Shown piece after piece: positions 35,501 through 50,500 of a stretch of 64,000 bases of DNA. The translations under genes were made by a program, and so were the position numbers. The stretch covers positions 2,006,001 to 2,070,000 of the forward strand of contig JAVDOI010000005.1 in the NCBI GenBank assembly GCA_032191485.1, read 5' to 3'. The first letter of the stretch is position 1; each line of letters starts with the position of its first letter. The notes beneath the pieces were generated by a model, which was not told the origin of the DNA, did no database searches, and worked only from the letters and a program-made list of their open reading frames with translations. The stretch is from Leptoclinus maculatus (lineage: Eukaryota > Chordata > Actinopteri > Perciformes > Stichaeidae).

Positions 35501-38500
35501 GCTTGAACACCTTTCAATTTAGAGAGGTCTTCTCATCGTAATTGTGTTTCCTCCACATTTTAGGACTATGCCATGCGGTACTGGCGCGATCAGGGAGCAC
35601 CTACACAAAAGCTACTTATGGGGTTTGCTGCATACGGGCGAGCTTTCAATCTCTCCACTGCATCCAGTGGTGTTGGCGCACCAGCCAATGGTCCAGGTGA
35701 AGAACGCTTCTTCACTGGGGAAGAAGGATTCTGGGCTTATTATGAGGTAAACCTTTGAGGTTACATAGAATGAATTTACATCAAAGGCCTTTTTATATGC
35801 TAACCATCCCTACTGTATTTGGTGGGGGAAATCTGTTTATGTTAACACATTGAATCTAAATGTGACGTTTTACCTTTTTTTCAGACTTGCCCATATTTTG
35901 AAAAAGTAACAATCCAGCTGATTTCTGATCAAAAAGTTCCATATGCCACCATAGAAAATCAGTGGATTGGATTTGACAACAGACACAGCCTTGATATTAA
36001 GGTAATTATCTGTTTAATTCAACTATGTTTGGTAATTTCTTTGAGAATGAATGGTTATACACAGATCTGGTGAAATATATATTTTGTCAGCATGACTTCA
36101 GGTGTAGTGTTTTATTCCTGGTTCTCTCAGGTCAGTTACCTAAAAATGAACAACTTTGGAGGAGCCGTTGTCTGGTCTTTGGACCTGGATGACTTTGGTG
36201 GACAGTTCTGTAAACAAGGCAACTACCCCTTCATCAGCCACCTGCATGATATCCTGGTTCCAGGTAACCAAAATGCAAAAAATGTACAAGATACAAAAAG
36301 TGTACATCCTATTACATCCAGTGTATTGATTTATTGCATTTTAATATGCAGTGTGAAATGTGTGAACTTTCAGAGTTAAATTGGGATAAAGAGCATTTCA
36401 ATTAATATCTAGTTTATTCTTTTAGGTTTTCCAGGCCTAACTCCAACAACTCCTACTACCAAAACCACACCCTCTCAGACTATAACCCCAACGACAACTG
36501 CCGCCCAAACAACAACTGTCGCCCCAACAACAACTGTTACACGAACGACAACTGCAGCCCCAACAACTGCTACCCAAGCATCAACAACTGTCGCCCCAAC
36601 AACAACTGCCGCCCAAATGACAACAACTGAAGCCCCAACAACAACTGCCGCCCAAACAACTACTGTCCTGACATCAACAACTGCCGCCCCAACAACAACT
36701 GCTGCCCAAACATCAACAACTGCCCCCGAAACAACAACTAGCACCCAAATCACAACAACTGAAGCCCCAACAATAACTGCCGCCCAAACAATAACTGTCG
36801 TCCCAACGACAACTGCTGTCCTGACATCAACAACTGCCGCCCCAACAACAACTGTCGCCCAAACATCAACAACTGCAGCCCCAACAACAACTGCAGCCAC
36901 AACAACAATTGCAGCCACAACAACTGTAGTCCCAACAACAACTGCTGTCCTGACATCAACAACTGCCACCCCAACGACAACTGCCGCCCAAACATCAACA
37001 ACTGCCACAACTGCTGCCCCAACAACTGCAGCCACAACAACTGCAGCTCCCACAACTGCGGCCACAACAACTGCTGCCCCAACAACTGCAGCTCCCACTA
37101 CAGCTGCAGCTACAACTGCGTCTTCAACAACGGCAGCTCCCACAACAGCTTCCCCAACAACTGCGGCCCCAACAACTGCGGCCACAACTGCAGCTCCAAC
37201 AACTGTGGCTCTGACGACGGCAGCTCTCACAACTGTGGCTCCAACAACTGCTGCCTCAACAACTGCAGCCACAACAAATGCGGCTCCAATGACGGCTGCT
37301 CCCACAACTGTGACTCCCACAACTGCTGCCCCAACAACTGCAGCCACAACAACTGCAGCTTCCACAACAGCTGCTCCCACAACTGTGTCTCCAACAACGG
37401 CAGCTCCCACAACAGCTTCCCCAACAACTGCGGCCCCAACAACTGCGGCCACAACAACTACGGCTCCAACAACTGTGGCTCTAATGACGGCAGCTTTCAC
37501 CACTTTGGCTCCCATAACTGCTGCAGCCACAACAATGGCAGAAACCTCTACAGCTGCAACCACAACTGTGTCTCCAACAACGGTGTCTCCAACAACGGCA
37601 GCCCCAACATCTGTGGCCACAACAACTGCGGCTCCAACAACTGTGGCTCTCACAACTGTGGTTCCCACAACTGCTGCCCCTACAACTGCAGCCACAACGG
37701 CAGCTCCCACAACAGCTTCCCCAACAACTGCGGCCCCAACAACTGCGGCCACAACAACTGCGGCACCAACAACTGTGGCTCTAACAACTGCAGCCACAAC
37801 AACGGCAGCGACCACAACTCTCCCAACTACAACAATGCCCACTACCACAACTCCCTCTACCACAATTGCCTCTACCACTACCACAACAATGCCCCCTACC
37901 ACAACAACTACTCTGACACCCAGTACCATAGTTAACAATCAGGGAAACAATTGTAATGGAAAAAGCAAAGGGCTATTTCCCGTCCCTCAACAAAAAAACT
38001 ATTTTTACAACTGCACTGGTTCAGGAGCCATCAAGCAAATTTGCCCAGACAATAAGGTTTTCAAGAAAGATAAGTGTGTCACTGCTGCTCCCACAACTGC
38101 TGCCATAACAACTGCGGCCCCAACAACTGCAGCCACAACTGTGTCTCCAACAACGGCAGCTCCCACAACTGCGGCCCCAACAACTGTGGCCCCAACAACT
38201 GTGGCCCCAACAACTGCAGCCACAACGACTGCAGCTCCCACAACTGCAGCTCCAACAACAGCTGCAGCCACAACAATGTCAGCCCCAACAACAGCTGCAG
38301 CCACAACTGCAGCTCCCACAACAGCTGCAGCCACTACAGCTGCAACCACAACTGTGTCTCCAACAACGGCAGCTCCCACAACAGCTTCCCCAACAACTGC
38401 GGCCACAACAACGGCTGCTCCCACAACTGCTGCCATAACAACTGCAGCCACAACAGCTGCAGACACAACAGCTGCATCGACAACTGTGTCTCCAACAACG

Positions 38501-41500
38501 GCAGCTCCCACAACTGCGGCCCCAACAACTGTGGCCCCAACAATTGCAGCTCCCACAACTGCAGCTCCAACAACAGCTGCAGCCACAACAATGGCAGCCC
38601 CAACAACAGCTGCAGCCACAACTGCATCTCCAACAACTGCTGCCACAACAACTGCAGCTCCCACAACAGCTGCAGCCACTACAGCTGCAACCACAACTGT
38701 GTCTCCAACAATGGCAGCTCCCACAACAGCTTCCCCAACAACTGCGGCCACAACAACGGCTGCTGCCACAACTGCTGCCATAACAACTGCAGCCACAACA
38801 GCTGCAACCACAACTGTGTCTCCAACAACGGCAGCTCCCACAACAGCTTCCCCAACAACTGCCGCCCCAACAACTGTGGCCACTACAACTGCGGCTCCAA
38901 CAACTGTGGCTCTCACAACTGTGGCTCCCACAACTGCTGCGCCTACAACTGCAGCCACAACAATGGCAGCTCCCACAACAGCTTCCCCAACAACTGCGGC
39001 CACAACTGCAGCTCCCACAACTGCAGCTCCAACAACAGCTGCAGCCACAACAACGGCAGCTCCCACAACTGTGGCCACAACAACTGCGGCTCCAACGACG
39101 GCTGCTCCCACAACTGCTGCCATAACAACTGCAGCCACAACAGCTGTGGCCCCAACAACTGCAGCCACAACAACTGCAGCTCCCACAACTGCAGCTCCAA
39201 CAACAGCTGCAGCCACAACAATGGCAGCCCCAACAACAGCTGCAGCCACAACTGCATCTCCAACAACTGCTGCCACAACAAGTGCAGCTCCCACAACAGC
39301 TGCAGCCACTACAACTGCAACCACAACTGTGTCTCCAACAACGGCAGCTCCCACAACAGCTTCCCCAACAACTGCGGCCACAACAACGGCTGCTCCCACA
39401 ACTGCTGCCATAACAACTGCAGCCACAACAGCTGCAACCACAACTGTGTCTCCAACAACGGCAGCTCCCACAACAGCTTCCCCAACAACTGCGGCCCCAA
39501 CAACTGTGGCCACAACAACTGCGGCTCCAACAACTGTGGCTCTCACAACTGTGGCTCCCACAACTGCTGCCCCTACAACTACAGCCACAACAACGGCAGC
39601 TCCCACAACAGCTTCCCCAACAACTGCGGCCACAACTGCAGCTCCAACAACTGCAGCTCCAACAACAGCTGCAGCCACAACAACGGCAGCTCCCACAACT
39701 GTGGCCACAACAACTGTGGCTCCAACGACGGATGCTCCAACAACGGCAGCTCCCACAACTGCGGCCCCAACAACTGTGGCCCCAACAACTGCAGCTCCCA
39801 CAACTGCAGCTCCAACAACAGCTGCAGCCCCAACAACAGCTGCAGTCACAACTGCATCTCCAACAACTGCTGCCACAACAACTGCAGCTCCCACAACAGC
39901 TGCAGCCACTACAGCTGCAACCAGAACTGTGTCTCCAACAACGGCAGCTCCCACAACAGCTTCCCCAACAACTGCGGCCACAACAACGGCTGCTGCCACA
40001 ACTGCTGCCATAACAACTGCAGCCACAACAGCTGCAAACACAACTGTGTCTCCAACAACGGCAGCTCCCACAACAGCTTCCCCAACAACTGCCGCACCAA
40101 CAACTGTGGCCACTACAACTGCGGCTCCAACAACTGTGGCTCTCACAACTGTGGCTCCCACAACTGCTGCGCCTACAACTGCAGCCACAACAACGGCAGC
40201 TCCCACAACTGTGGCCACAACAACTGCGGCTCCAACGACGGCTGCTCCCACAACTGCTGCCATAACAACTGCAGCCACAACAGCTGCATCCACAACTGTG
40301 TCTCCAACAACGGCAGCTCCCACAACTGCGGCCCCAACAACTGTGGCCCCAACAACTGCAGCCACAACAACTGCAGCTCCCACAACTGCAGCTCCAACAA
40401 CAGCTGCAGCCACAACAATGTCAGCCCCAACAACAGCTGCAGCCACAACTGCATCTCCAACAACTGCTGCAGCCACTACAGCTGCAACCACAACTGTGTC
40501 TCCAACAACGGCAGCTCCCACAACAGCTTCCCCAACAACTGCGGCCACAACAACGGCTGCTCCCACAACTGCTGCCATAACAACTGCAGCCACAACAGCT
40601 GCAGACACAACAGCTGCATCCACAACTGTGTCTCCAACAACGGCAGCTCCCACAACTGCGGCCCCAACAACTGTGGCCCCAACAACTGCTGCCACAACAA
40701 CTGCAGCTCCCACAACAGCTGCAGCCACTACAGCTGCAACCACAACTGTGTCTCCAACAACGGCAGCTGCCACAACAGCTTCCCCAACAACTGCGGCCCC
40801 AACAACTGTGGCCACAACAACTGCGGCTCCAACAACTGTGGCTCTCACAACTGTGGCTCCCACAACTGCTGCCCCTACAACTGCAGCCACAACAACGGCA
40901 GCTCCCACAACAGCTTCCCCAACAACTGCGGCCACAACAACGGCAGCTCCCACAACTGTGGCCACAACAACTGCGGCTCCAACGACGGATGCTCCAACAA
41001 ATGTGGGTCCCACAACTGCTGCCATAACAACTGCAGGCCCAACAACTGCAGCTCCAACAACAGCTGCAGCCACAACAGCTGGAGCCACAACGGCAGCTCC
41101 CACAACTGCGGCCCCAACAACTGCGGCCACAACAACTACGGCTCCAACAACTGTGGCTCTAATGACGGCAGCTTTCACAACTTTGGCTCCCATAACTGCT
41201 GCAGCCACAACAATGGCAGAAACCACTACAGCTGCAATCACAACTGTGTCTCCAACAACTGTGTCTCCAACAACGGCAGCTCCCACAACAGCTTCCCCAA
41301 CAACTGCTGCCCCTACAACTGCAGCCACAACAACGGCAGCTCCCACAACTGCTTCCCCAATAACTGCGGCCACAACTGCAGCTCCCACAACTGCAGCTCC
41401 AACAACAGCTGCAGCCACAACAACGGCAGCTCCAACGATGGCTGCTCCCACAACTGTGGGTCCCACAACTGCTGCCATAACAACTGCAGCCCCAACAACT

Positions 41501-44500
41501 GCAGCTCCAACAACAGCTGCAGCCACAACAGCTGGAGCCACAACAACGGCAGCTCCCACAACAGCTTCTCCAACAACTGCGGCAACAACTGTAGCTCCCA
41601 CAACTGCAGCTCCAACAACAGCTGCAGCCACAACAACGGCTGCTCCCACAACTGTGGCTCCCACAACTGCTGCCATAACAACTGCAGCCCCAACAACTGC
41701 AGCTCCAACAACAGCTGCAACCACAACAGCTGCAGCCACAACAACGGCAGCTCCCACAACTGCGGCCCCAACAACTGCGGCCACAACAACTACGGCTCCA
41801 ACAACTGTGGCTCTAATGACGGCAGCTTTCACAACTTTGGCTCCCATAACTGCTGCAGCCACAACAACTGCGGCCACAACAACTGCGGCACCAACAACTG
41901 TGGCTTTAACAACTGCAGCCACAACAACGGCAGCGACCACAACAACTCTCCCAACTACAACAATGCCAACTACCACAACTCCCTCCACCACAATTGCCTC
42001 TACCACTACCACAACAACTACTCTGACACCCAGTACCATAGTTAACAATCAGGGAAACAATTGTAATGGAAAAAGCAAAGGGCTATTTCCCGTCCCTCAA
42101 CAAAAAAACTATTTTTACAACTGCACTGGTTCAGGAGCCATCAAGCAAATTTGCCCAGACAATAAGGTTTTCAAGAAAGATAAGTGTGTCACTGCGGCTC
42201 CAACAATGGCTGCTCCCACAACTGCTGCCATAACAACTGCATTCACAACAGCTGCATCCACAACTGTGTCTCCAACAACGGCAGCTCCCACAACTGCGGC
42301 CCCAACAACTGTGGCCCCAACAACTGCAGCCACAACAACTGCAGCTCCCACAACAGCTGCAGCCACAACAATGGCAGCCCCAACAACAGCTGCAACCACA
42401 ACTGCATCTCCAACAACTGCGGCCCCAACAACTGTGGCCCCAACAACTGCGGCCACAACAACTGCGGCTCCAACAACTGTGGCTCTCACAACTGTGGCTC
42501 CCACAACTGCTGCGCCTACAACTGCAGCCACAACAACGGCAGCTCCCACAACAGCTTCCCCAACAACTACGGCCACAACAACTGCGGCTCCAACAACTGC
42601 AGCCACAACAACTGCAGCTCCCACAACAGCTGCAGCCACAACAGCTGCAACCACAACTGTGTCTCCAACAACGGCAGCTCCCACAACAGCTTCCCCAACA
42701 ACTGCGGCTCCAACAACTGCAGCCACAACAACTGCAGCTCCAACAACAGCTGCAGCCACAACAACGGCTGCTCCCACAACTGTGGCTCCCACAACTGCAG
42801 CTCCAACAACAGCTACAGCTACAACAACGGCTGCTCCCACAACTGCTGCCATAACAACTGCAGCTCCAACAACAGCTGCAGCCACAACAGCTGCAGCCAC
42901 AACAACGGCAGCTCCCACAACTGCGGCCACAACAACTACGGCTCCAACAACTGTGGCTCTAATGACGGCAGCTTTCACAACTTTGGCTCCCATAACTGCT
43001 GCAGCCACAACAATGGCAGAAACCACTACAGCTGCAGCCACAACAGCTTCATCCACAACTGTGTCTCCAACAACAGCAGCTCCCACAACTGCTGCCATAA
43101 CAACTGCAGCCCCAACAGCTGCAGCCACAACAGCTTCATCCACAACTGTGTCTCCAACAACGGCAGCTCCAACAACGGCAGCTCCAACAACTGCTGCCAC
43201 AACAACTGCAGCTCCCACAACAGCTGCAGCCACTACAGCTGCAACCACAACTGTGTCTCCAACAATGGCAGCTCCCACAACAGCTTCCCCAACAACTGCG
43301 GCCACAACAACGGCTGCTGCCACAACTGCTGCCATAACAACTGCAGCCACAACAGCTGCAACCACAACTGTGTCTCCAACAACGGCAGCTCCCACAACAG
43401 CTTCCCCAACAACTGCCGCCCCAACAACTGTGGCCACTACAACTGCGGCTCCAACAACTGTGGCTCTCACAACTGTGGCTCCCACAACTGCTGCGCCTAC
43501 AACTGCAGCCACAACAATGGCAGCTCCCACAACAGCTTCCCCAACAACTGCGGCCACAACTGCAGCTCCCACAACTGCAGCTCCAACAACAGCTGCAGCC
43601 ACAACAACGGCAGCTCCCACAACTGTGGCCACAACAACTGCGGCTCCAACGACGGCTGCTCCCACAACTGCTGCCATAACAACTGCAGCCACAACAGCTG
43701 TGGCCCCAACAACTGCAGCCACAACAACTGCAGCTCCCACAACTGCAGCTCCAACAACAGCTGCAGCCACAACAATGGCAGCCCCAACAACAGCTGCAGC
43801 CACAACTGCATCTCCAACAACTGCTGCCACAACAAGTGCAGCTCCCACAACAGCTGCAGCCACTACAACTGCAACCACAACTGTGTCTCCAACAACGGCA
43901 GCTCCCACAACAGCTTCCCCAACAACTGCGGCCACAACAACGGCTGCTCCCACAACTGCTGCCATAACAACTGCAGCCACAACAGCTGCAACCACAACTG
44001 TGTCTCCAACAACGGCAGCTCCCACAACAGCTTCCCCAACAACTGCGGCCCCAACAACTGTGGCCACAACAACTGCGGCTCCAACAACTGTGGCTCTCAC
44101 AACTGTGGCTCCCACAACTGCTGCCCCTACAACTACAGCCACAACAACGGCAGCTCCCACAACAGCTTCCCCAACAACTGCGGCCACAACTGCAGCTCCA
44201 ACAACTGCAGCTCCAACAACAGCTGCAGCCACAACAACGGCAGCTCCCACAACTGTGGCCACAACAACTGTGGCTCCAACGACGGATGCTCCAACAACGG
44301 CAGCTCCCACAACTGCGGCCCCAACAACTGTGGCCCCAACAACTGCAGCTCCCACAACTGCAGCTCCAACAACAGCTGCAGCCCCAACAACAGCTGCAGT
44401 CACAACTGCATCTCCAACAACTGCTGCCACAACAACTGCAGCTCCCACAACAGCTGCAGCCACTACAGCTGCAACCAGAACTGTGTCTCCAACAACGGCA

Positions 44501-47500
44501 GCTCCCACAACAGCTTCCCCAACAACTGCGGCCACAACAACGGCTGCTGCCACAACTGCTGCCATAACAACTGCAGCCACAACAGCTGCAAACACAACTG
44601 TGTCTCCAACAACGGCAGCTCCCACAACAGCTTCCCCAACAACTGCCGCACCAACAACTGTGGCCACTACAACTGCGGCTCCAACAACTGTGGCTCTCAC
44701 AACTGTGGCTCCCACAACTGCTGCGCCTACAACTGCAGCCACAACAACGGCAGCTCCCACAACTGTGGCCACAACAACTGCGGCTCCAACGACGGCTGCT
44801 CCCACAACTGCTGCCATAACAACTGCAGCCACAACAGCTGCATCCACAACTGTGTCTCCAACAACGGCAGCTCCCACAACTGCGGCCCCAACAACTGTGG
44901 CCCCAACAACTGCAGCCACAACAACTGCAGCTCCCACAACTGCAGCTCCAACAACAGCTGCAGCCACAACAATGTCAGCCCCAACAACAGCTGCAGCCAC
45001 AACTGCATCTCCAACAACTGCTGCAGCCACTACAGCTGCAACCACAACTGTGTCTCCAACAACGGCAGCTCCCACAACAGCTTCCCCAACAACTGCGGCC
45101 ACAACAACGGCTGCTCCCACAACTGCTGCCATAACAACTGCAGCCACAACAGCTGCAGACACAACAGCTGCATCCACAACTGTGTCTCCAACAACGGCAG
45201 CTCCCACAACTGCGGCCCCAACAACTGTGGCCCCAACAACTGCTGCCACAACAACTGCAGCTCCCACAACAGCTGCAGCCACTACAGCTGCAACCACAAC
45301 TGTGTCTCCAACAACGGCAGCTGCCACAACAGCTTCCCCAACAACTGCGGCCCCAACAACTGTGGCCACAACAACTGCGGCTCCAACAACTGTGGCTCTC
45401 ACAACTGTGGCTCCCACAACTGCTGCCCCTACAACTGCAGCCACAACAACGGCAGCTCCCACAACAGCTTCCCCAACAACTGCGGCCACAACAACGGCAG
45501 CTCCCACAACTGTGGCCACAACAACTGCGGCTCCAACGACGGATGCTCCAACAAATGTGGGTCCCACAACTGCTGCCATAACAACTGCAGGCCCAACAAC
45601 TGCAGCTCCAACAACAGCTGCAGCCACAACAGCTGGAGCCACAACGGCAGCTCCCACAACTGCGGCCCCAACAACTGCGGCCACAACAACTACGGCTCCA
45701 ACAACTGTGGCTCTAATGACGGCAGCTTTCACAACTTTGGCTCCCATAACTGCTGCAGCCACAACAATGGCAGAAACCACTACAGCTGCAATCACAACTG
45801 TGTCTCCAACAACTGTGTCTCCAACAACGGCAGCTCCCACAACAGCTTCCCCAACAACTGCGGCCCCAACAACTGTGGCCACAACAACTGCGGCTCCAAC
45901 AACTGTGGCACCCACAACTGGGGCTCCCACAACTGCTGCCCCTACAACTGCAGCCACAACAACGGCAGCTCCCACAACTGCTTCCCCAACAACTGCGGCC
46001 CCAACAACTGTGGCCACAACAACTGCGGCCACAACAACTGTGGCACCCACAACTGTGGCTCCCACAACTGCTGCCCCTACAACTGCAGCCACAACAACGG
46101 CAGCTCCCACAACTGCTTCCCCAATAACTGCGGCCACAACTGCAGCTCCCACAACTGCAGCTCCAACAACAGCTGCAGCCACAACAACGGCAGCTCCAAC
46201 GATGGCTGCTCCCACAACTGTGGGTCCCACAACTGCTGCCATAACAACTGCAGCCCCAACAACTGCAGCTCCAACAACAGCTGCAGCCACAACAGCTGGA
46301 GCCACAACAACGGCAGCTCCCACAACAGCTTCTCCAACAACTGCGGCAACAACTGTAGCTCCCACAACTGCAGCTCCAACAACAGCTGCAGCCACAACAA
46401 CGGCTGCTCCCACAACTGTGGCTCCCACAACTGCTGCCATAACAACTGCAGCCCCAACAACTGCAGCTCCAACAACAGCTGCAACCACAACAGCTGCAGC
46501 CACAACAACGGCAGCTCCCACAACTGCGGCCCCAACAACTGCGGCCACAACAACTACGGCTCCAACAACTGTGGCTCTAATGACGGCAGCTTTCACAACT
46601 TTGGCTCCCATAACTGCTGCAGCCACAACAACTGCGGCCACAACAACTGCGGCACCAACAACTGTGGCTTTAACAACTGCAGCCACAACAACGGCAGCGA
46701 CCACAACAACTCTCCCAACTACAACAATGCCAACTACCACAACTCCCTCCACCACAATTGCCTCTACCACTACCACAACAACTACTCTGACACCCAGTAC
46801 CATAGTTAACAATCAGGGAAACAATTGTAATGGAAAAAGCAAAGGGCTATTTCCCGTCCCTCAACAAAAAAACTATTTTTACAACTGCACTGGTTCAGGA
46901 GCCATCAAGCAAATTTGCCCAGACAATAAGGTTTTCAAGAAAGATAAGTGTGTCACTGCGGCTCCAACAATGGCTGCTCCCACAACTGCTGCCATAACAA
47001 CTGCATTCACAACAGCTGCATCCACAACTGTGTCTCCAACAACGGCAGCTCCCACAACTGCGGCCCCAACAACTGTGGCCCCAACAACTGCAGCCACAAC
47101 AACTGCAGCTCCCACAACAGCTGCAGCCACAACAATGGCAGCCCCAACAACAGCTGCAACCACAACTGCATCTCCAACAACTGCGGCCCCAACAACTGTG
47201 GCCCCAACAACTGCGGCCACAACAACTGCGGCTCCAACAACTGTGGCTCTCACAACTGTGGCTCCCACAACTGCTGCGCCTACAACTGCAGCCACAACAA
47301 CGGCAGCTCCCACAACAGCTTCCCCAACAACTACGGCCACAACAACTGCGGCTCCAACAACTGCAGCCACAACAACTGCAGCTCCCACAACAGCTGCAGC
47401 CACAACAGCTGCAACCACAACTGTGTCTCCAACAACGGCAGCTCCCACAACAGCTTCCCCAACAACTGCGGCTCCAACAACTGCAGCCACAACAACTGCA

Positions 47501-50500
47501 GCTCCAACAACAGCTGCAGCCACAACAACGGCTGCTCCCACAACTGTGGCTCCCACAACTGCAGCTCCAACAACAGCTACAGCTACAACAACGGCTGCTC
47601 CCACAACTGCTGCCATAACAACTGCAGCTCCAACAACAGCTGCAGCCACAACAGCTGCAGCCACAACAACGGCAGCTCCCACAACTGCGGCCACAACAAC
47701 TACGGCTCCAACAACTGTGGCTCTAATGACGGCAGCTTTCACAACTTTGGCTCCCATAACTGCTGCAGCCACAACAATGGCAGAAACCACTACAGCTGCA
47801 GCCACAACAGCTTCATCCACAACTGTGTCTCCAACAACAGCAGCTCCCACAACTGCTGCCATAACAACTGCAGCCCCAACAGCTGCAGCCACAACAGCTT
47901 CATCCACAACTGTGTCTCCAACAACGGCAGCTCCAACAACGGCAGCTCCCACAACTGTGGCCACAACAACTGCGGCTCCAACGACGGATGCTCCCACAAC
48001 TGTGGGTCCCACAACTGCTGCCATAACAACTGCAGCCCCAACAACTGCAGCTCCAACAACAGCTGCAGCCACAACAGCTGGAGCCACAACAACGGCAGCT
48101 CCCACAACTGCGGCCCCAACAACTGCGGCCACAACAACTACGGCTCCAACAACTGTGGCTCTAATGACGGCAGCTTACACAACTTTGGCTCCCATAACTG
48201 CTGCAGCCACAACAATGGCAGAAACCACTACAGCTGCAACCACAACTGTGTCTCCAACAACGGTGTCTCCAACAACGGCAGCTCCCACAACAGCTTCCCC
48301 AACAACTGCCCCAACAACTGTGGCCACAACAACTGCGGCTCCAACAACTGTGGCTCTCACAACTGTGGCTCCCACAACTGCAGCCACAACAACTCTCCCA
48401 ACTACAACAATGCCCACTACCACAAGTCCCTCCACCACAATTGGCTCTACCACTACCACAACAATGCCCCCTACCACAACAACTACTCTGACACCCAGTA
48501 CCATAGTTAACAATCAGGGAAACAATTGTAATGGAAAAAGCAAAGGGCTATTTCCTGTCCCTCAACAAAATAACTATTTTTACAACTGCACTGGTTCAGG
48601 AGCCATCAAGCAAATTTGCCCAGACAATAAGGTTTTCAAAAAAGATAAGTGTGTCACTGCGGCTCCAACAACGGTTGCTCCCTTAACTGCTGCCATAACA
48701 ACTGCAGCCCCAACAGCTGCAGCCACAACAGATGCAGCCACAACTGTGTCTCCAAAAACGGCAGTTCCCACAACTGCGGCCCCAATAACTGTGGCCCCAA
48801 CAACTGCAGCCACAACAACTGCAGCTCCCACAACTGCAGCTCCAACAACAGCTGCAGCCACAACAATGGCAGCCCCAACAACAGCTGCAGCCACAACTGC
48901 ATCTCCAACAACTGCTGCCACAACAACTGCAGCTCCCACAACAGCTGCAGCCACTACAGCTGCAACCACAACTGTGACTCCAACAACGGCAGCTCCCACA
49001 ACAGCTTCCCCAACAACTGCGGCCACAACAACTGCGGCTCCAACAACTGTGGCTCTAACAACTGCAGCCACAACAACAGCAGCTCCCACAACAGCTTCCC
49101 CAACAACTGCGGCCCCAACAACTGTGGCCCCAACAACTAAGGCCACAACAACTGCGGCACCAACAACTGTGGCTCTCACAACTGTGGCTCCCACAACTGC
49201 TGCGCCTACAACTGCAGCCACAACAACGGCAGCTCCCACAACAGCTTCCCCAACAACTATGGCCACAACAACTGCGGCTCCAACAACTGCAGCCACAACA
49301 ACTGCAGCTCAAACAACAGCTGCAGCCACAACAGCTGCAGCCACAACTGTGTCTCCAACAACGGCAGCTCCCACAACAGATGGAGCCACTACAGCTGCAA
49401 CCACAACTGCATCTCCAACAACTGCGGCCACAACAACTGAGGCTCCAACAACTGTGGCTCTAACAACTGCAGCCACAACAACTGCAGCTCAAACAACAGC
49501 TGCAGCCACAACAGCTGCAACCACAACTGTGTCTCCAACAACGGCAGCTCCCACAACAGATGGAGCCACTACAGCTGCAACCACAACTGCATCTCCAACA
49601 ACTGCGGCCACAACAACTGCGGCCACAACAACTGAGGCTCCAACAACTGTGGCTCTAACAACTGCAGCCACAACAACAGCAGCTCCAACAACAGCTTCCC
49701 CAACAACTGCGGCCCCAACAACTGTGGCCCCAACAACTGCGGCCACAACAACTGCGGCTCCAACAACTGTGTCTCTCACAACTGTGGCTCCCACAACTGC
49801 TGCCCCTACAACTGCAGCCACAACAACGGCAGCTCCCACAACAGCTTCCCCAACAACTGCGGCCCCAACAACTGTGGCCCCAACAACTGCGGCCACAACA
49901 ACTGCGGCTCAAACAACTGTGGCTCTCACAACTGTGGCTCCCACAACTGCTGCCCCTTCAACTGCAGCCACAACAACGGCAGCTCCCACAACAGCTTCCC
50001 CAACAACTGCGGCCACAACTGCAGCTCCCACAACTGCAGCTCCAACAACAGCTGCAGCCACAACAACGGCAGCTCCCACAACTGTGGCCACAACAACTGC
50101 GCCTCCAACGACGGATGCTCCCACAACTGTGGGTCCCACAACTGCTGCCATAACAACTGCAGCCCCAACAACTGCAGCTCCAACAACAGCTGCAGCCACA
50201 ACAGCTGGAGCCACAACAACGGCAGCTCCCACAACTGCGGCCCCAACAACTGCGGCCACAACAACTACGGCTCCAACAACTGTATCTCTAATGACGGCAG
50301 CTTTCACAACTTTGGCTCCCATAACTGCTGCAGCCACAACAACTGCGGCCACAACAACTGCGGCACCAACAACTGTGGCTCTAACAACTGCAGCCACAAC
50401 AACGGCAGCGACCACAATGACTCTCCCAACTACAACAATGCCAACTACCACAACTCCCTCCACCACAATTGCCTCTACCACTACCACAACAACTACTCTG

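Noticed and set aside
38074..48510. Long plus-strand Cys/Asn/His/Ser frames (over 1,500 codons) resembling a metal-binding or keratin-like protein
   Set aside because: They sit in a shifted frame relative to the CBM14 modules and the GH18 exons, start at a GTG or internal codon, and stop at the next lead-in. The upstream splice phase selects the Thr/Ala/Pro frame.
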